Shown here piece by piece: positions 1 through 7,853 of a stretch of DNA of 14,967 bases. Both the position numbers and the translations under genes were made by a program. Under the pieces are notes generated by a model. It saw only the letters and a list, made by a program, of their open reading frames with translations. It had not been told where the DNA came from and did no database searches. Every line of letters starts with the position of its first letter. Position 1 is the stretch's first letter. Source of the stretch: an uncultured Neisseriaceae bacterium (lineage in GTDB: Bacteria > Pseudomonadota > Gammaproteobacteria > Burkholderiales > UBA11063); the NCBI GenBank assembly GCA_937952895.1, contig CALFYC010000149.1:1-14967 (forward strand), given 5' to 3'.

Positions 1-4
1 TTAT

Positions 5-1495
5 TTATAAAAATTTAGTTAAGGCACTTCTCCAATTATTATAACTCTTTTCAAGTAAATCATCATGATCTTTTACTAAGTCAGGGGTAATACATTGGAT
101 TAATTGAATATTTTTTAACGCCTCATCCATAGTTGCATAAATTTTTGCACCCACTCCTGAGGCTAATCCTGCAGCAAGAGATCCATTCGTATTATATAAT
201 TCAATATTTACCTTTGCAAGTTTGGCTAAGGTATTTCTAAAAATTGGACTTAAAAACATATTAGTATAACCAGCTTTAATTGTATTTATTTCCAACCCCA
301 AATCTCTTACGATATCAATAGCATAATTTAAGGAATACGCAATACCTTCTAAAGTTGCCCTAATTAAATGGGCTCTTTTATGTCGATTAAAATCAATATT
401 TAAAATATGTGCATACGGATTTTTGTTATATAAAGTTCGTTCTGCACCATTACCATATGGAATAACAAGCAAACCATCACTACCTGGATTAATTAGTTGA
501 GCTGATTCATTCATTTCACTATAATCTAACTGATTGTCTAGTATATTATGTTTTAACCAAGAATTTAAAATTCCAACTCCATTCATACACATTAATATTC
601 CGATTTTACGGCCATAATCCTGATAATGATCATTAATATGTAAAATTTGATTCGCACGGTTATCAAAATTTTGTGCATCATTGGTAAGAGCATAAATTAC
701 TCCAGATGTTCCTGCATTAGCTGCAACTTCTCCACTATTTAGAACTTTCAAACCAAAAGCATTATTCGGTTGATCCCCTGCTCTATAACTGATATAAATG
801 TCTTTTGATAGATTAAGTTCATCCGCAATTTTATTCGATATTTTTAATTGATCTGTAAAATTAGGAATAATATCTGGAACTTTACTCTTATCAATGCCCC
901 AATAATCTAAAATTTTAGTAGCTAAGCTATTTTCTTTATAATCCCATAAAATACATTCTGTTAACCCACAAGGAGTGGTGGTTATTTGACCACTTAATTT
1001 GAATGCAAGAAAGTCACCTGGTAGCATAAATTTATAAATTTGATTATAAATTTCTGGTTGATTATTTTTAACCCAAACTAGTTTAGATAATGTAAGATTC
1101 GCCGGTGAATTAAATAAATTATTATGACAATAATCTAAGTTTGCATTGTATGCTTGATCTCCAATACTAACTGCCCTACTGTCACACCAAATGATTGATT
1201 TTCTAAGTAATTGACCATTTTTATCGACTACTACTAATCCATGCATTTGGTAGGAAATTCCAATTGAATAGATTTTTTGGCTATCCAGATTATTGGTTTT
1301 GATTATTTTAGCATAAGCTAATTTGAAATGATTCCACCAAAGCATTGGATCTTGTTCCGCAAAACCACTTTCTGGGGAATCAATTACCATTTCTTTTTCT
1401 GGTGAAAAAACTTCATCTATAACATTGTGAGTTAAGGCATCAATAAGAGACACTTTAACTGATGAACTACCAACATCAATTCCTAATAGATACAT
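5..1495 (-). CDS. xylB: Xylulokinase (FGGY carbohydrate kinase)
   Basis: This protein phosphorylates D-xylulose with ATP to give xylulose 5-phosphate, the entry of xylose into the pentose phosphate pathway; it should be cytosolic. With the start chosen here it has 496 residues, the usual length for the family. The FGGY N-terminal domain opens with the phosphate-binding motif DVGSSSVK (residues 7-14). The sugar-binding stretch YQMHGLVVVD lies near 82-91 and WCDSRA near 103-108. The catalytic Asp sits in GDQPNNAFG (D241), followed by AGTSG (261-265) of the C-terminal ATP-binding domain. An in-frame ATG two codons upstream (1501) is only one base from AGGA, while the ATG at 1495 is seven bases away, so 1495 is preferred. 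The gene is divergent from the ilv operon and has no pathway link to it. No xylose isomerase or transporter is visible; partners could lie beyond the left edge. The WCDSRA/GDQP pattern resembles Bacteroidota-type xylulokinases. Another pentulose substrate cannot be excluded. Confidence 0.9.
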   Translation of the reverse strand: MYLLGIDVGSSSVKVSLIDALTHNVIDEVFSPEKEMVIDSPESGFAEQDPMLWWNHFKLAYAKIIKTNNLDSQKIYSIGISYQMHGLVVVDKNGQLLRKSIIWCDSRAVSIGDQAYNANLDYCHNNLFNSPANLTLSKLVWVKNNQPEIYNQIYKFMLPGDFLAFKLSGQITTTPCGLTECILWDYKENSLATKILDYWGIDKSKVPDIIPNFTDQLKISNKIADELNLSKDIYISYRAGDQPNNAFGLKVLNSGEVAANAGTSGVIYALTNDAQNFDNRANQILHINDHYQDYGRKIGILMCMNGVGILNSWLKHNILDNQLDYSEMNESAQLINPGSDGLLVIPYGNGAERTLYNKNPYAHILNIDFNRHKRAHLIRATLEGIAYSLNYAIDIVRDLGLEINTIKAGYTNMFLSPIFRNTLAKLAKVNIELYNTNGSLAAGLASGVGAKIYATMDEALKNIQLIQCITPDLVKDHDDLLEKSYNNWRSALTKFL

Positions 1496-1502
1496 AAACA
1501 TT

Positions 1503-1506
1503 TCCT
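1503..1506 (-). promoter_or_regulatory. Shine-Dalgarno (AGGA) deciding the xylB start
   Basis: On the minus strand AAGGA precedes two in-frame ATG codons. AGGA is one base from the first (1501) and seven bases from the second (1495). The normal spacing of the second makes it the likelier initiation codon. Confidence 0.6.
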
Positions 1507-1625
1507 TAATTATAAATCAATTTGAACAATATAAACTTTTAGATCATATATTCTTTGTCTAATACAATTTTGTCAGATTGTAACATTATTAATAAAGCCA
1601 GATTTTAAAAAACTCAAAGCCATGT

Positions 1626-1631
1626 ATTATA
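1626..1631 (-). promoter_or_regulatory. Possible -10 element for xylB
   Basis: A perfect TATAAT is read on the minus strand about 130 bases upstream of the xylB start. No good -35 hexamer sits 16-18 bases further upstream (AATTAA at 17), so this is only a candidate in an AT-rich region where such matches arise by chance. Confidence 0.22.
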
Positions 1632-1723
1632 GATATTTTCTATTTCCATTAATTGTATTCAATAAATAGACTATATCATGATTATTCTTAATTAGGCAAG
1701 CTTTGATGCGATTACAAAATTAT

Positions 1724-1753
1724 TTGACAATTTTATATTCATTATGCTAATAT
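1724..1753 (+). promoter_or_regulatory. Sigma-70 promoter of the ilv-leu operon
   Basis: A perfect -35 hexamer TTGACA (1724-1729) is followed after 18 bases by TAATAT (1748-1753). The TG at 1745-1746 gives an extended -10 (TGCTAATAT). Transcription should start near 1760, about 40 bases before the leader peptide start and 205 bases before ilvB. Its place directly upstream of the attenuator supports the call. Confidence 0.75.
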
Positions 1754-1799
1754 CCGATTATAATTATAAAAATAGTTGATTTTATTTAAAGTTTTTATT

Positions 1800-1904
1800 A
1801 TGATAAAAGTTTCCCAAAATTTATTGCCAGCTACTATTACTAGCCCTATTTTATTAGTGTTATTAATCAGCATTTTAGCAACAAATGCGGGGATTAGTTA
1901 TTGA
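1800..1904 (+). CDS. ilvL: Branched-chain leader peptide (attenuator peptide)
   Basis: This is a 34-codon open frame starting at ATG 1800 and ending at TGA 1902. It contains six Ile, seven Leu and two Val, plus three Thr, so 15 of 34 residues are branched-chain. The densest run is codons 17-26 (I L L V L L I S I L), nine of ten branched-chain, nearly all Leu codons being TTA. It lies between a strong promoter and an intrinsic terminator just before the operon, the arrangement of ilvL in enterobacterial ilvGMEDA. A ribosome that stalls in codons 17-23 for lack of charged tRNA would cover the RNA segment 1839-1846 and favour read-through. The peptide itself probably has no function. The Shine-Dalgarno is weak (AAAG at 1788-1791), and an in-frame TTG at 1776 would extend it by eight residues. 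Too short for most gene finders, but the context makes it convincing. Confidence 0.85.
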   Translation: MIKVSQNLLPATITSPILLVLLISILATNAGISY

Positions 1905-1949
1905 CTAATAGAGTTACTAAAAACCCGCACCTAGAGTGCGGGTTTTTTT
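1839..1949 (+). promoter_or_regulatory. Transcription attenuator with mutually exclusive RNA hairpins
   Basis: Four interacting segments can be drawn by eye. Segment 1 (ACTAGCCC, 1839-1846) can pair with segment 2 (1890-1898, GGG and TTAGT, with A1893 bulged and one G-U pair). Segment 2 can instead pair with segment 3: TGCGGG (1886-1891) with CCCGCA (1924-1929), and TTAGT (1894-1898) with ACTAA (1916-1920). Segment 3 (1919-1930) also pairs with segment 4 (1936-1947) to make the terminator. Stalling in the Ile/Leu/Val run of the leader peptide would mask segment 1 and let 2:3 form, preventing termination. A ribosome that reaches the stop codon (1902-1904) would cover segment 2 and leave 3:4 free to terminate. 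This is inference from pairing; no folding energies were computed. Confidence 0.8.
1919..1949 (+). terminator. Intrinsic terminator of the attenuator
   Basis: A 7-bp GC-rich stem CCCGCAC (1924-1930) / GTGCGGG (1936-1942) has a five-base loop (CTAGA). It is extended by five A-T pairs and followed by seven T (1943-1949). It ends 15 bases before the ilvB start, so it decides whether the operon is transcribed. Confidence 0.92.
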
Positions 1950-1964
1950 ATAGGGTAGACAAAT

Positions 1965-3647
1965 ATGCAAATAACTGGCGCTGAAGCAATAATCAAATCC
2001 TTAATTCATCTTGGGGTTACTGACATTTTTGGCTACCCTGGTGGCACTATAATGCCAACCTATGATGCCATGTTTCACGAAAAAGATCTTAGGCATATTT
2101 TGGTTCGTCATGAACAAGGTGCCGTAATTGCTGCTGGTGGATATGCTAGAGCAACCAATCGAGTTGGAGTATGCGTTGCAACCTCTGGACCTGGAGCAAC
2201 AAATTTAGTGACGGGAATTGCTGATGCAATGCTAGATTCTGTGCCTATTGTTTGTATAACTGGGCAAGTCAACAGTTCACTAATTGGTACAGATGCATTT
2301 CAAGAAGCCGATATAATTGGAATGACTATTCCAATTACTAAGTGGAATTATCAAATTTGTAATGCTAATGAAATTCCGTATATAATTTCCAAAGCATTTC
2401 ATATTGCCAGATATGGTCGTCCAGGACCTGTGCTAATTGATATAACTAAAGATGCCCAATTTAATAAATTAGAATTCAACCTTGCTGATATTAACATACA
2501 CCAATATCATTACCCGAAAATTTCTGAAGCACAAATATCACAAGCCGCTCATTTAATCAACCAAGCTAAACGCCCTTATATTCTTGCTGGGCATGGCATC
2601 GCTATTTCTGAAGCCGAACAAGAATTGCTTGAATTTGCAAATAAAACAGGCATTCCGGTTGCCTGCACACTACATGGGCTATCTACCATTAATACCAATC
2701 ATCCATTATATGCAGGAATGCTTGGTATGCATGGTAATTACGGTTCAAATTTATTAACCAATGAAGCAGATCTTATTATTGCAATTGGAATGCGTTTTGA
2801 TGATCGAGTAACAGGTAATTTAGCCACATACGCTAAAAATGCCAAAATAATTCATATTGATATTGACAAAGCAGAACTTGGCAAAAACGTATTTGCACAT
2901 GTAGCTATTGAGGGAGATGCTAAAGAAGTATTAGGCGAATTAGTCCACATTGTTTCACCAAATAATCATAGTGAATGGATCAAACAATTTGCAGATTTAC
3001 ATAATCTTGAAAAAGAACAAATTGTTGATCATGCAATTACACCGAAGCCAAATAGTCAAATAAAAATGGCTGAGGTTATCCATATGTTATCCCAAAAAAC
3101 TGATGATGGTAATAGTATTATTGTAAGTGATGTAGGCCAACATCAAATGATTGCTGCACGTTACTATAGTTTTAATAAAGCAAAAACTCATATCACCTCT
3201 GGCGGGCTTGGCACAATGGGATTTGCTCTACCTTCTGCAATTGGAGTTAAAACTGCTCGCCCTACCCAAAATGTAATTGCAGTAGTTGGTGATGGTGGTT
3301 TTCAAATGAATATTCAGGAATTAGCAGTTTTAGTGCAAGATGATATCGCTGTAAAAATATTAATTTTAAATAATGGATATTTGGGCATGGTTCGCCAATG
3401 GCAAGAATTATTTTTTGATAAACGTTATTCATTTACTGAACTTCTAAATCCAGATTTTGTAAAAATTGCGGAAGCTTATTCAATTCCAGGGGTTCGCGTT
3501 TCTAAACATGAAGATTTAAGTAGTGCAATTGACCAAATGTTAAATTCACCAACAGCATTTCTCCTTGAAGTAGATGTTGAAAAAGAAGAAAATGTATTTC
3601 CAATGGTTCCTGCCGGATGTGGGGTTGGTGAAATTCGTTTAAGTTAG
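1965..3647 (+). CDS. ilvB: Acetolactate synthase, large catalytic subunit
   Basis: This thiamine diphosphate enzyme condenses two pyruvates to 2-acetolactate (Val, Leu) or pyruvate with 2-oxobutanoate to acetohydroxybutyrate (Ile). Its 560 residues match biosynthetic AHAS large subunits. The order is an N-terminal pyrimidine-binding domain (about 1-165) with the catalytic Glu in RHEQGA (E50), a central FAD-binding domain (about 190-325), and a C-terminal diphosphate-binding domain. The ThDP/Mg motif runs from GDG (442-444) to NN (469-470), and RQWQE follows, holding the Trp (W479) tied to 2-oxobutanoate preference and herbicide binding. AGGG lies nine bases before the ATG. It is the first structural gene after the attenuator, the position of ilvG in E. 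coli, so ilvG is an equally fair symbol. The small subunit follows eight bases after its stop. Confidence 0.96.
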   Translation: MQITGAEAIIKSLIHLGVTDIFGYPGGTIMPTYDAMFHEKDLRHILVRHEQGAVIAAGGYARATNRVGVCVATSGPGATNLVTGIADAMLDSVPIVCITGQVNSSLIGTDAFQEADIIGMTIPITKWNYQICNANEIPYIISKAFHIARYGRPGPVLIDITKDAQFNKLEFNLADINIHQYHYPKISEAQISQAAHLINQAKRPYILAGHGIAISEAEQELLEFANKTGIPVACTLHGLSTINTNHPLYAGMLGMHGNYGSNLLTNEADLIIAIGMRFDDRVTGNLATYAKNAKIIHIDIDKAELGKNVFAHVAIEGDAKEVLGELVHIVSPNNHSEWIKQFADLHNLEKEQIVDHAITPKPNSQIKMAEVIHMLSQKTDDGNSIIVSDVGQHQMIAARYYSFNKAKTHITSGGLGTMGFALPSAIGVKTARPTQNVIAVVGDGGFQMNIQELAVLVQDDIAVKILILNNGYLGMVRQWQELFFDKRYSFTELLNPDFVKIAEAYSIPGVRVSKHEDLSSAIDQMLNSPTAFLLEVDVEKEENVFPMVPAGCGVGEIRLS

Positions 3648-3655
3648 GATATAAA

Positions 3656-3901
3656 ATGAATATGTACGTAATATCACTAATTACACAAAATACTCTTTGT
3701 GTGTTACAACGTGTTGCTGGAATGTTTTCACGCTATCGGGTAAATATTGAGCACATCAATATTTCAAAACATACAGATAAAATATCTTATTGGAATATTG
3801 TTATTCATAGTGAAGATGAAAAGGTTGAACTACTCCAAAAACAATTATCTAAAATTATTGAATTAGTTGACATTAAGATCATTGATAAGGTGCCACTATG
3901 A
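3656..3901 (+). CDS. ilvM: Acetolactate synthase small (regulatory) subunit, single ACT domain
   Basis: This 81-residue protein is essentially one ACT domain, the length of IlvM and about half that of IlvN/IlvH-type subunits with an extra C-terminal domain. Small subunits bind the large subunit, raise its activity and in many cases carry valine feedback. The core FSRYRVNIEHINI (about 24-36) keeps the Asn of the N-I-E motif found in IlvH-type proteins (N30). The loop before it reads QNTLCVLQ and lacks the Gly of the usual E-x-x-G-x-L effector loop. Valine sensitivity is therefore doubtful; this is inference. AGGA is six bases before the ATG and overlaps the ilvB stop codon. The stop overlaps the ilvA start as ATGA, so the three genes are probably translationally coupled. 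ilvN would be an acceptable alternative symbol. Confidence 0.85.
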   Translation: MNMYVISLITQNTLCVLQRVAGMFSRYRVNIEHINISKHTDKISYWNIVIHSEDEKVELLQKQLSKIIELVDIKIIDKVPL

Positions 3902-5142
3902 GTATTACTCTTCAAGATGTTGAATTAGCGTCTAATCGACTTAAAGACATTGTAATTGAATCACCCCTTCAGTTATCTGAACGTTTATCTAAGATCTATG
4001 GGGCAAAGGTTTATCTTAAACGTGAAGATTTACAGCGTTGTCGTTCGTTTAAAGTTCGAGGGGCATACAATAAAATATCATCTTTAACTAAAGAACAGCA
4101 AGAACGTGGAATCGTTTGTGCTAGTGCGGGGAATCATGCTCAAGGGGTGGCATTTAGTTGTGCAAGTCTAGGAATTAAGGGTAAAATCTTTATGCCACTT
4201 ACTACACCTTATCAAAAAATTGATCGGGTAAAATATTATGGAGGTGATCTAATTGAGGTAGTTACATCAGGAAACACTTATGATGATGCAAGTAATATTG
4301 CTTTTGAATATTGCAATACCCATAATTCATCTTATGTCCATCCATTTGAAGATTATGAAGTAATTTGTGGTCAAGCAACAGTTGCAAAAGAAATATATCA
4401 TCAGCTTGGTGGTAAGTTTGACCATGTAATTGTCCCAATCGGTGGAGGTGGTTTAGCATCAGGGGTATCAGCTTTTTTAAAACAGTCAAACACCAATATT
4501 AACATTATTGGTGTTGAGCCTAAAGGTGCTCCAGGCATGCATAACTCTTTTCAGCATGGATCACCAACTATTTTAGACACTATTGAAACATTTGTAGATG
4601 GAGCAGCGGTAAAACAAGTTGGCAGCTATACTTTCTCAATCTGCCGCAATAATATTTCTCAAATTGAAATTGTACCTGAAGGCAAAATTTGTACAACTAT
4701 GATTGATCTTTATCAAAATGATGGAATTATCGTTGAACCAGCTGGAGCATTATCTATTGCGGGACTAGATTTCATTGGAGATAGAATCAAAGGTAAAACC
4801 GTTGTATGTATCGTAAGTGGGGGTAATAATGATATCTTACGTTACCCTGAAATTTTAGAACGTAGTTTAATCTACAATGGTAAAAAACGTTATTTCATTG
4901 TTGAATTTAGCCAAAAACCTGGTCAATTACGCACTTTTGTATCTGAAGCGCTTGGTCCACGTGATGATATTGTTCGGTTTGAATATATTAAAAAAACCAA
5001 CCGTGAAAGTGGTGCAGCTTTAGTTGGGATCGAATTTTATGACAAGAATGATTTTGAACCACTAGTTGAACGTTTAGAAAATTCTGGAATTCATTTTAAA
5101 ATTTTGGATAACGAAGAGTTATCACATAACTATATTCTCTAA
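3898..5142 (+). CDS. ilvA: Threonine ammonia-lyase (threonine deaminase), short form
   Basis: This PLP enzyme converts L-threonine to 2-oxobutanoate and ammonia, committing carbon to isoleucine. Its 414 residues fit the short biosynthetic form: a fold-type II PLP domain (about 1-320) and a single ACT-like regulatory domain (about 329-404), rather than the two regulatory repeats of the roughly 515-residue E. coli enzyme. The PLP lysine is K52 in RSFKVRGAYN. The substrate loop is SAGNHAQG (76-83), the phosphate-binding Gly run is GGGG (182-185), and SGGNND lies near 307-312. The start overlaps the stop of the small-subunit gene (ATGA), with AAGG seven bases upstream. Location within the ilv operon supports an anabolic role over the catabolic TdcB type, which lacks the C-terminal domain. 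Isoleucine feedback through the single ACT-like domain is likely but not provable here. Confidence 0.94.
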   Translation: MSITLQDVELASNRLKDIVIESPLQLSERLSKIYGAKVYLKREDLQRCRSFKVRGAYNKISSLTKEQQERGIVCASAGNHAQGVAFSCASLGIKGKIFMPLTTPYQKIDRVKYYGGDLIEVVTSGNTYDDASNIAFEYCNTHNSSYVHPFEDYEVICGQATVAKEIYHQLGGKFDHVIVPIGGGGLASGVSAFLKQSNTNINIIGVEPKGAPGMHNSFQHGSPTILDTIETFVDGAAVKQVGSYTFSICRNNISQIEIVPEGKICTTMIDLYQNDGIIVEPAGALSIAGLDFIGDRIKGKTVVCIVSGGNNDILRYPEILERSLIYNGKKRYFIVEFSQKPGQLRTFVSEALGPRDDIVRFEYIKKTNRESGAALVGIEFYDKNDFEPLVERLENSGIHFKILDNEELSHNYIL

Positions 5143-5165
5143 AGTTTTTAATAAGGCATATAATT

Positions 5166-6881
5166 GTGACACACAAACTTAAAGATCGAAGTAACCTATT
5201 AACAAGTTCTCCAGGTAGTCCGGATTGGATTAAACGCGCTCCAGCACGAGCGATGATGCGTGCTGTTGGTTTTAAAGATGAAGATTTTAATAAACCATTA
5301 ATTACTATTGCATGTCCATATACCAATATTACCCCATGTAACGCACATATCCAAGATTTGGGAAATATTGTAAATGAAAGTATTGAAAAACACCAAGGTA
5401 AAGGTATTTTATTTGGGACCCCTGTCATTTCTGACGGTGAAACCATGGGAACTGAAGGAATGCGTTATTCTTTAGTTTCACGTGAATTAATTGCTGATTG
5501 TATTGAAATGATGCATGAAGGTTACAATGCAGATGGAATTTTAACTTTATCTGGATGTGATAAAACTATTCCAGCTGCATTAATTCCATTAGCACGTAAT
5601 AATTCAATTGGACTTACTCTATATGGTGGTAGCATTTTACCTGGAAAATTAAATGGTCAAGATTTAACTATTGTTAGCACATTTGAAGCAATTGGTAACT
5701 ATAGCGCAGGAAAGATGACTAAAGAAGAATTACATAAAGTTGAATGTCATTCATGTCCCGGAAGTGGTTCATGCGGTGGAATGTATACTGCAAACACAAT
5801 GGCATCAGCCATCGAAGCTTTAGGGATGAGTATCCCAGGCAGTGCAGCAACACCGGCAGTAGACGAATTTAATAAAATTTCAGCACAAAAAATTGATGAT
5901 TGTATTAATTCAGTAAAAGCTTTATTTAACCTTATGAAAAATGGTATTAAAGCACGAGATATAATGACACGCAAAGCTTTTGAAAATGCAATCACAGTTG
6001 TAATGGCTTTAGGTGGTTCAACAAATGCTGTATTACACCTGCTTTCATTAGCTCATGAAGCAAAAATCCAATTATCAATTGATGATTTTACTCATATTGG
6101 TAAAAAAACTCCGTTACTTGGTGATTTTAAGCCATTTGGAAAATATGTTATGGCTGATTTGGCTAAAATTGGTGGAGTTCCAATTGTCATGAAACATCTA
6201 TATCAACATGGTTTAATTCATGGAGACTGCCTAACGGTAACTGGTAAAACAGTTGCGGAAAATCTTCAAAACATTCCTGATTTACCAACATCTCAAGATG
6301 TAATTTATCCAGTGGATAAACCATTTGCTCCTGCAAATAAGCATATCTTGATTTTGCGTGGTAATCTTGCACCAGATGGCGCAGTTCTTAAACTCTCTGG
6401 AAAAGAAAATCTAATGCATAAAGGTCCTGCTCGAGTATTTGATTATGAAGAACATGCCCTAAATGCAATTTTAGAAGGTAAAATTAAAAAAGGTGATGTT
6501 ATTATAATTCGCTATGAAGGCCCCAAAGGCGGACCAGGGATGCGTGAAATGCTCTCCCCTTCTGCTGCACTTATGGGGGCGGGACTTGGTAAAGATGTAG
6601 CATTAATAACAGATGGAAGATTTTCTGGCGGAACCCATGGAATAATGGTTGGACATATTTCTCCAGAAGCATATAGCGGTGGAGTATTAGCCATTATAAA
6701 AGATGGTGATATAATAACCATTGATATTAATGAATCTTCATTAGATGTAGACTTAACTAAAAATGAGATTGAGGAACGTTTTAAAAGTTGGCAACAACCA
6801 ACACTCAAATATCAAAAAGGCGTACTAGCTAAATATGTAAAATTAGTAAATAGCGCATCTTTGGGTGCTTGTACTACATAA
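5166..6881 (+). CDS. ilvD: Dihydroxy-acid dehydratase
   Basis: This iron-sulfur enzyme dehydrates 2,3-dihydroxyisovalerate and 2,3-dihydroxy-3-methylvalerate to the matching 2-oxo acids. It has 571 residues and the IlvD/Edd fold. Cluster cysteines are visible as C58 (TPCNAH), C131 (SGCDKT) and C203 (GSCGGM), with spacings of 73 and 72 residues. To my knowledge these equal the spacing of the [2Fe-2S] ligands of the Arabidopsis enzyme, and the length is also nearer that class than the 616-residue E. coli enzyme. The C-terminal half has RYEGPKGGPGMREM and TDGRFSGGTHG, typical of the active site. The start codon is GTG, with AAGG nine bases upstream; no nearby in-frame ATG fits better. It follows ilvA by 23 bases and precedes ilvE by 19. 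Confidence 0.95.
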   Translation: MTHKLKDRSNLLTSSPGSPDWIKRAPARAMMRAVGFKDEDFNKPLITIACPYTNITPCNAHIQDLGNIVNESIEKHQGKGILFGTPVISDGETMGTEGMRYSLVSRELIADCIEMMHEGYNADGILTLSGCDKTIPAALIPLARNNSIGLTLYGGSILPGKLNGQDLTIVSTFEAIGNYSAGKMTKEELHKVECHSCPGSGSCGGMYTANTMASAIEALGMSIPGSAATPAVDEFNKISAQKIDDCINSVKALFNLMKNGIKARDIMTRKAFENAITVVMALGGSTNAVLHLLSLAHEAKIQLSIDDFTHIGKKTPLLGDFKPFGKYVMADLAKIGGVPIVMKHLYQHGLIHGDCLTVTGKTVAENLQNIPDLPTSQDVIYPVDKPFAPANKHILILRGNLAPDGAVLKLSGKENLMHKGPARVFDYEEHALNAILEGKIKKGDVIIIRYEGPKGGPGMREMLSPSAALMGAGLGKDVALITDGRFSGGTHGIMVGHISPEAYSGGVLAIIKDGDIITIDINESSLDVDLTKNEIEERFKSWQQPTLKYQKGVLAKYVKLVNSASLGACTT

Positions 6882-6890
6882 TTTATTTAA

Positions 6891-6894
6891 AGGA
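6891..6894 (+). promoter_or_regulatory. Shine-Dalgarno (AGGA) fixing the ilvE start
   Basis: AAAGGA lies after the ilvD stop and ends six bases before ATG 6901. The earlier in-frame ATG at 6865 lies inside ilvD and would add 12 residues unlike the family N-terminus. Confidence 0.8.
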
Positions 6895-6900
6895 TTTTCT

Positions 6901-7824
6901 ATGACAGCAAGTTTTAAACAGGTGTTTTTTGATAATAAATTTACAGATATAAGTGAAGCTCATTTACCAATTAATACTACAGCAATCCAATATGGCCTTG
7001 GGGTATTTGGAGGAATTAGAGCTTATTACAATAAAGATGAAGATAAGTTTTGTTTATTTAGAATCAATGATCACTATTCGCGATTTCAATCCTCAATTAA
7101 AGTATTAGGCTGCGACTTCAATTATTCTCATGAGCAATTAATTGAGATAAATATTGAGCTTCTTAAACGCAACAAACCTAATTCTAATGTATATTTTAGA
7201 CCATTCGCTTATTCTAACAGTCAAATTTTAGGTCCAAATTTATCTAAGGTCACATTAGCTTATGCGTTATATATGATTCCTTTAGAAGAATATATGCCAA
7301 TGGAAAATGGCCTATCATTAATGGTATCTTCATGGCGTCGAGTTAGCGATAATGCAATTCCTTCACGTGGAAAATTTTCAAGTGCATATATGAATTCGGC
7401 ATTAGCCCGTAAAGAAGCTAATGATAGCGGATTTGATGAAGCAATCTTATTATCTGAAGCTGGTAATGTTTGTGAGGGATCAGCTGAAAATATATTTGTT
7501 GTGCGTGACGGTGTCTTAATTACCCCATGTCCATCTGATGATATCTTAGAAGGAATTACTCGCAGAACAATTATTCAAATTGCTAAAGATATGGGGATCC
7601 CGGTTGAAGTTCGCACTCTTGATCGAAGCGAATTATATATCGCTGATGAACTATTCTTATCTGGAACTGGATGTCAAATTGCTTGGGCCAATTCGGTAGA
7701 TAGAAGAATTATTGGTGATGGTAAAATGGGAAAAATCACCTCACAATTGAAAGATAAATATTTCAACATTGTTTATGGTAAAGATCAGCAATATAAAGAC
7801 TGGTGCACTAAGGTTACAGTTTAA
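6901..7824 (+). CDS. ilvE: Branched-chain amino acid aminotransferase
   Basis: This class IV PLP aminotransferase performs the last step of Ile, Val and Leu synthesis, using glutamate as amino donor. It has 307 residues, as in E. coli IlvE (about 309). The start of the fold, QYGLGVFGGIRAY (30-42), is typical of BCATs. The PLP lysine is K158 in SRGKFSSAYMNS, and EGSAENIFVV (192-201) plus EGITRRTI (217-224) form the PLP-binding site. LSGTGCQIAW (253-262) contributes the phosphate-binding and substrate loop. The frame is open from an ATG at 6865, but that would overlap ilvD; AGGA (6891-6894) six bases before ATG 6901 marks the real start. Being in this operon, it need not be induced separately. 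D-amino acid transaminase is a distant alternative and unlikely here. Confidence 0.95.
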   Translation: MTASFKQVFFDNKFTDISEAHLPINTTAIQYGLGVFGGIRAYYNKDEDKFCLFRINDHYSRFQSSIKVLGCDFNYSHEQLIEINIELLKRNKPNSNVYFRPFAYSNSQILGPNLSKVTLAYALYMIPLEEYMPMENGLSLMVSSWRRVSDNAIPSRGKFSSAYMNSALARKEANDSGFDEAILLSEAGNVCEGSAENIFVVRDGVLITPCPSDDILEGITRRTIIQIAKDMGIPVEVRTLDRSELYIADELFLSGTGCQIAWANSVDRRIIGDGKMGKITSQLKDKYFNIVYGKDQQYKDWCTKVTV

Positions 7825-7853
7825 TTATTTTTAATTTTTTATAGGAATAAATT

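Larger units (their letters stand above)
1496..1964. other. Divergent regulatory region between xylB and the ilv-leu operon
   Basis: This 469-base stretch has no large gene. Its left half (1496-1720) is AT-rich and holds only a weak xylB promoter candidate. Its right half holds the ilv promoter, the leader peptide and the attenuator terminator listed separately. A 12-bp perfect AT palindrome (1758-1769) falls at the expected transcription start. I see no convincing CRP or xylose-regulator operator. Confidence 0.7.

Noticed and set aside
5096..5446. A 116-codon leftward open frame across the ilvA-ilvD junction
   Set aside because: It is antisense to two clearly identified genes, has no recognisable motif and is a by-product of their codon use.
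6865..6900. A 12-residue N-terminal extension of IlvE
   Set aside because: It would overlap the end of ilvD, lacks family resemblance, and the Shine-Dalgarno is correctly placed for ATG 6901.
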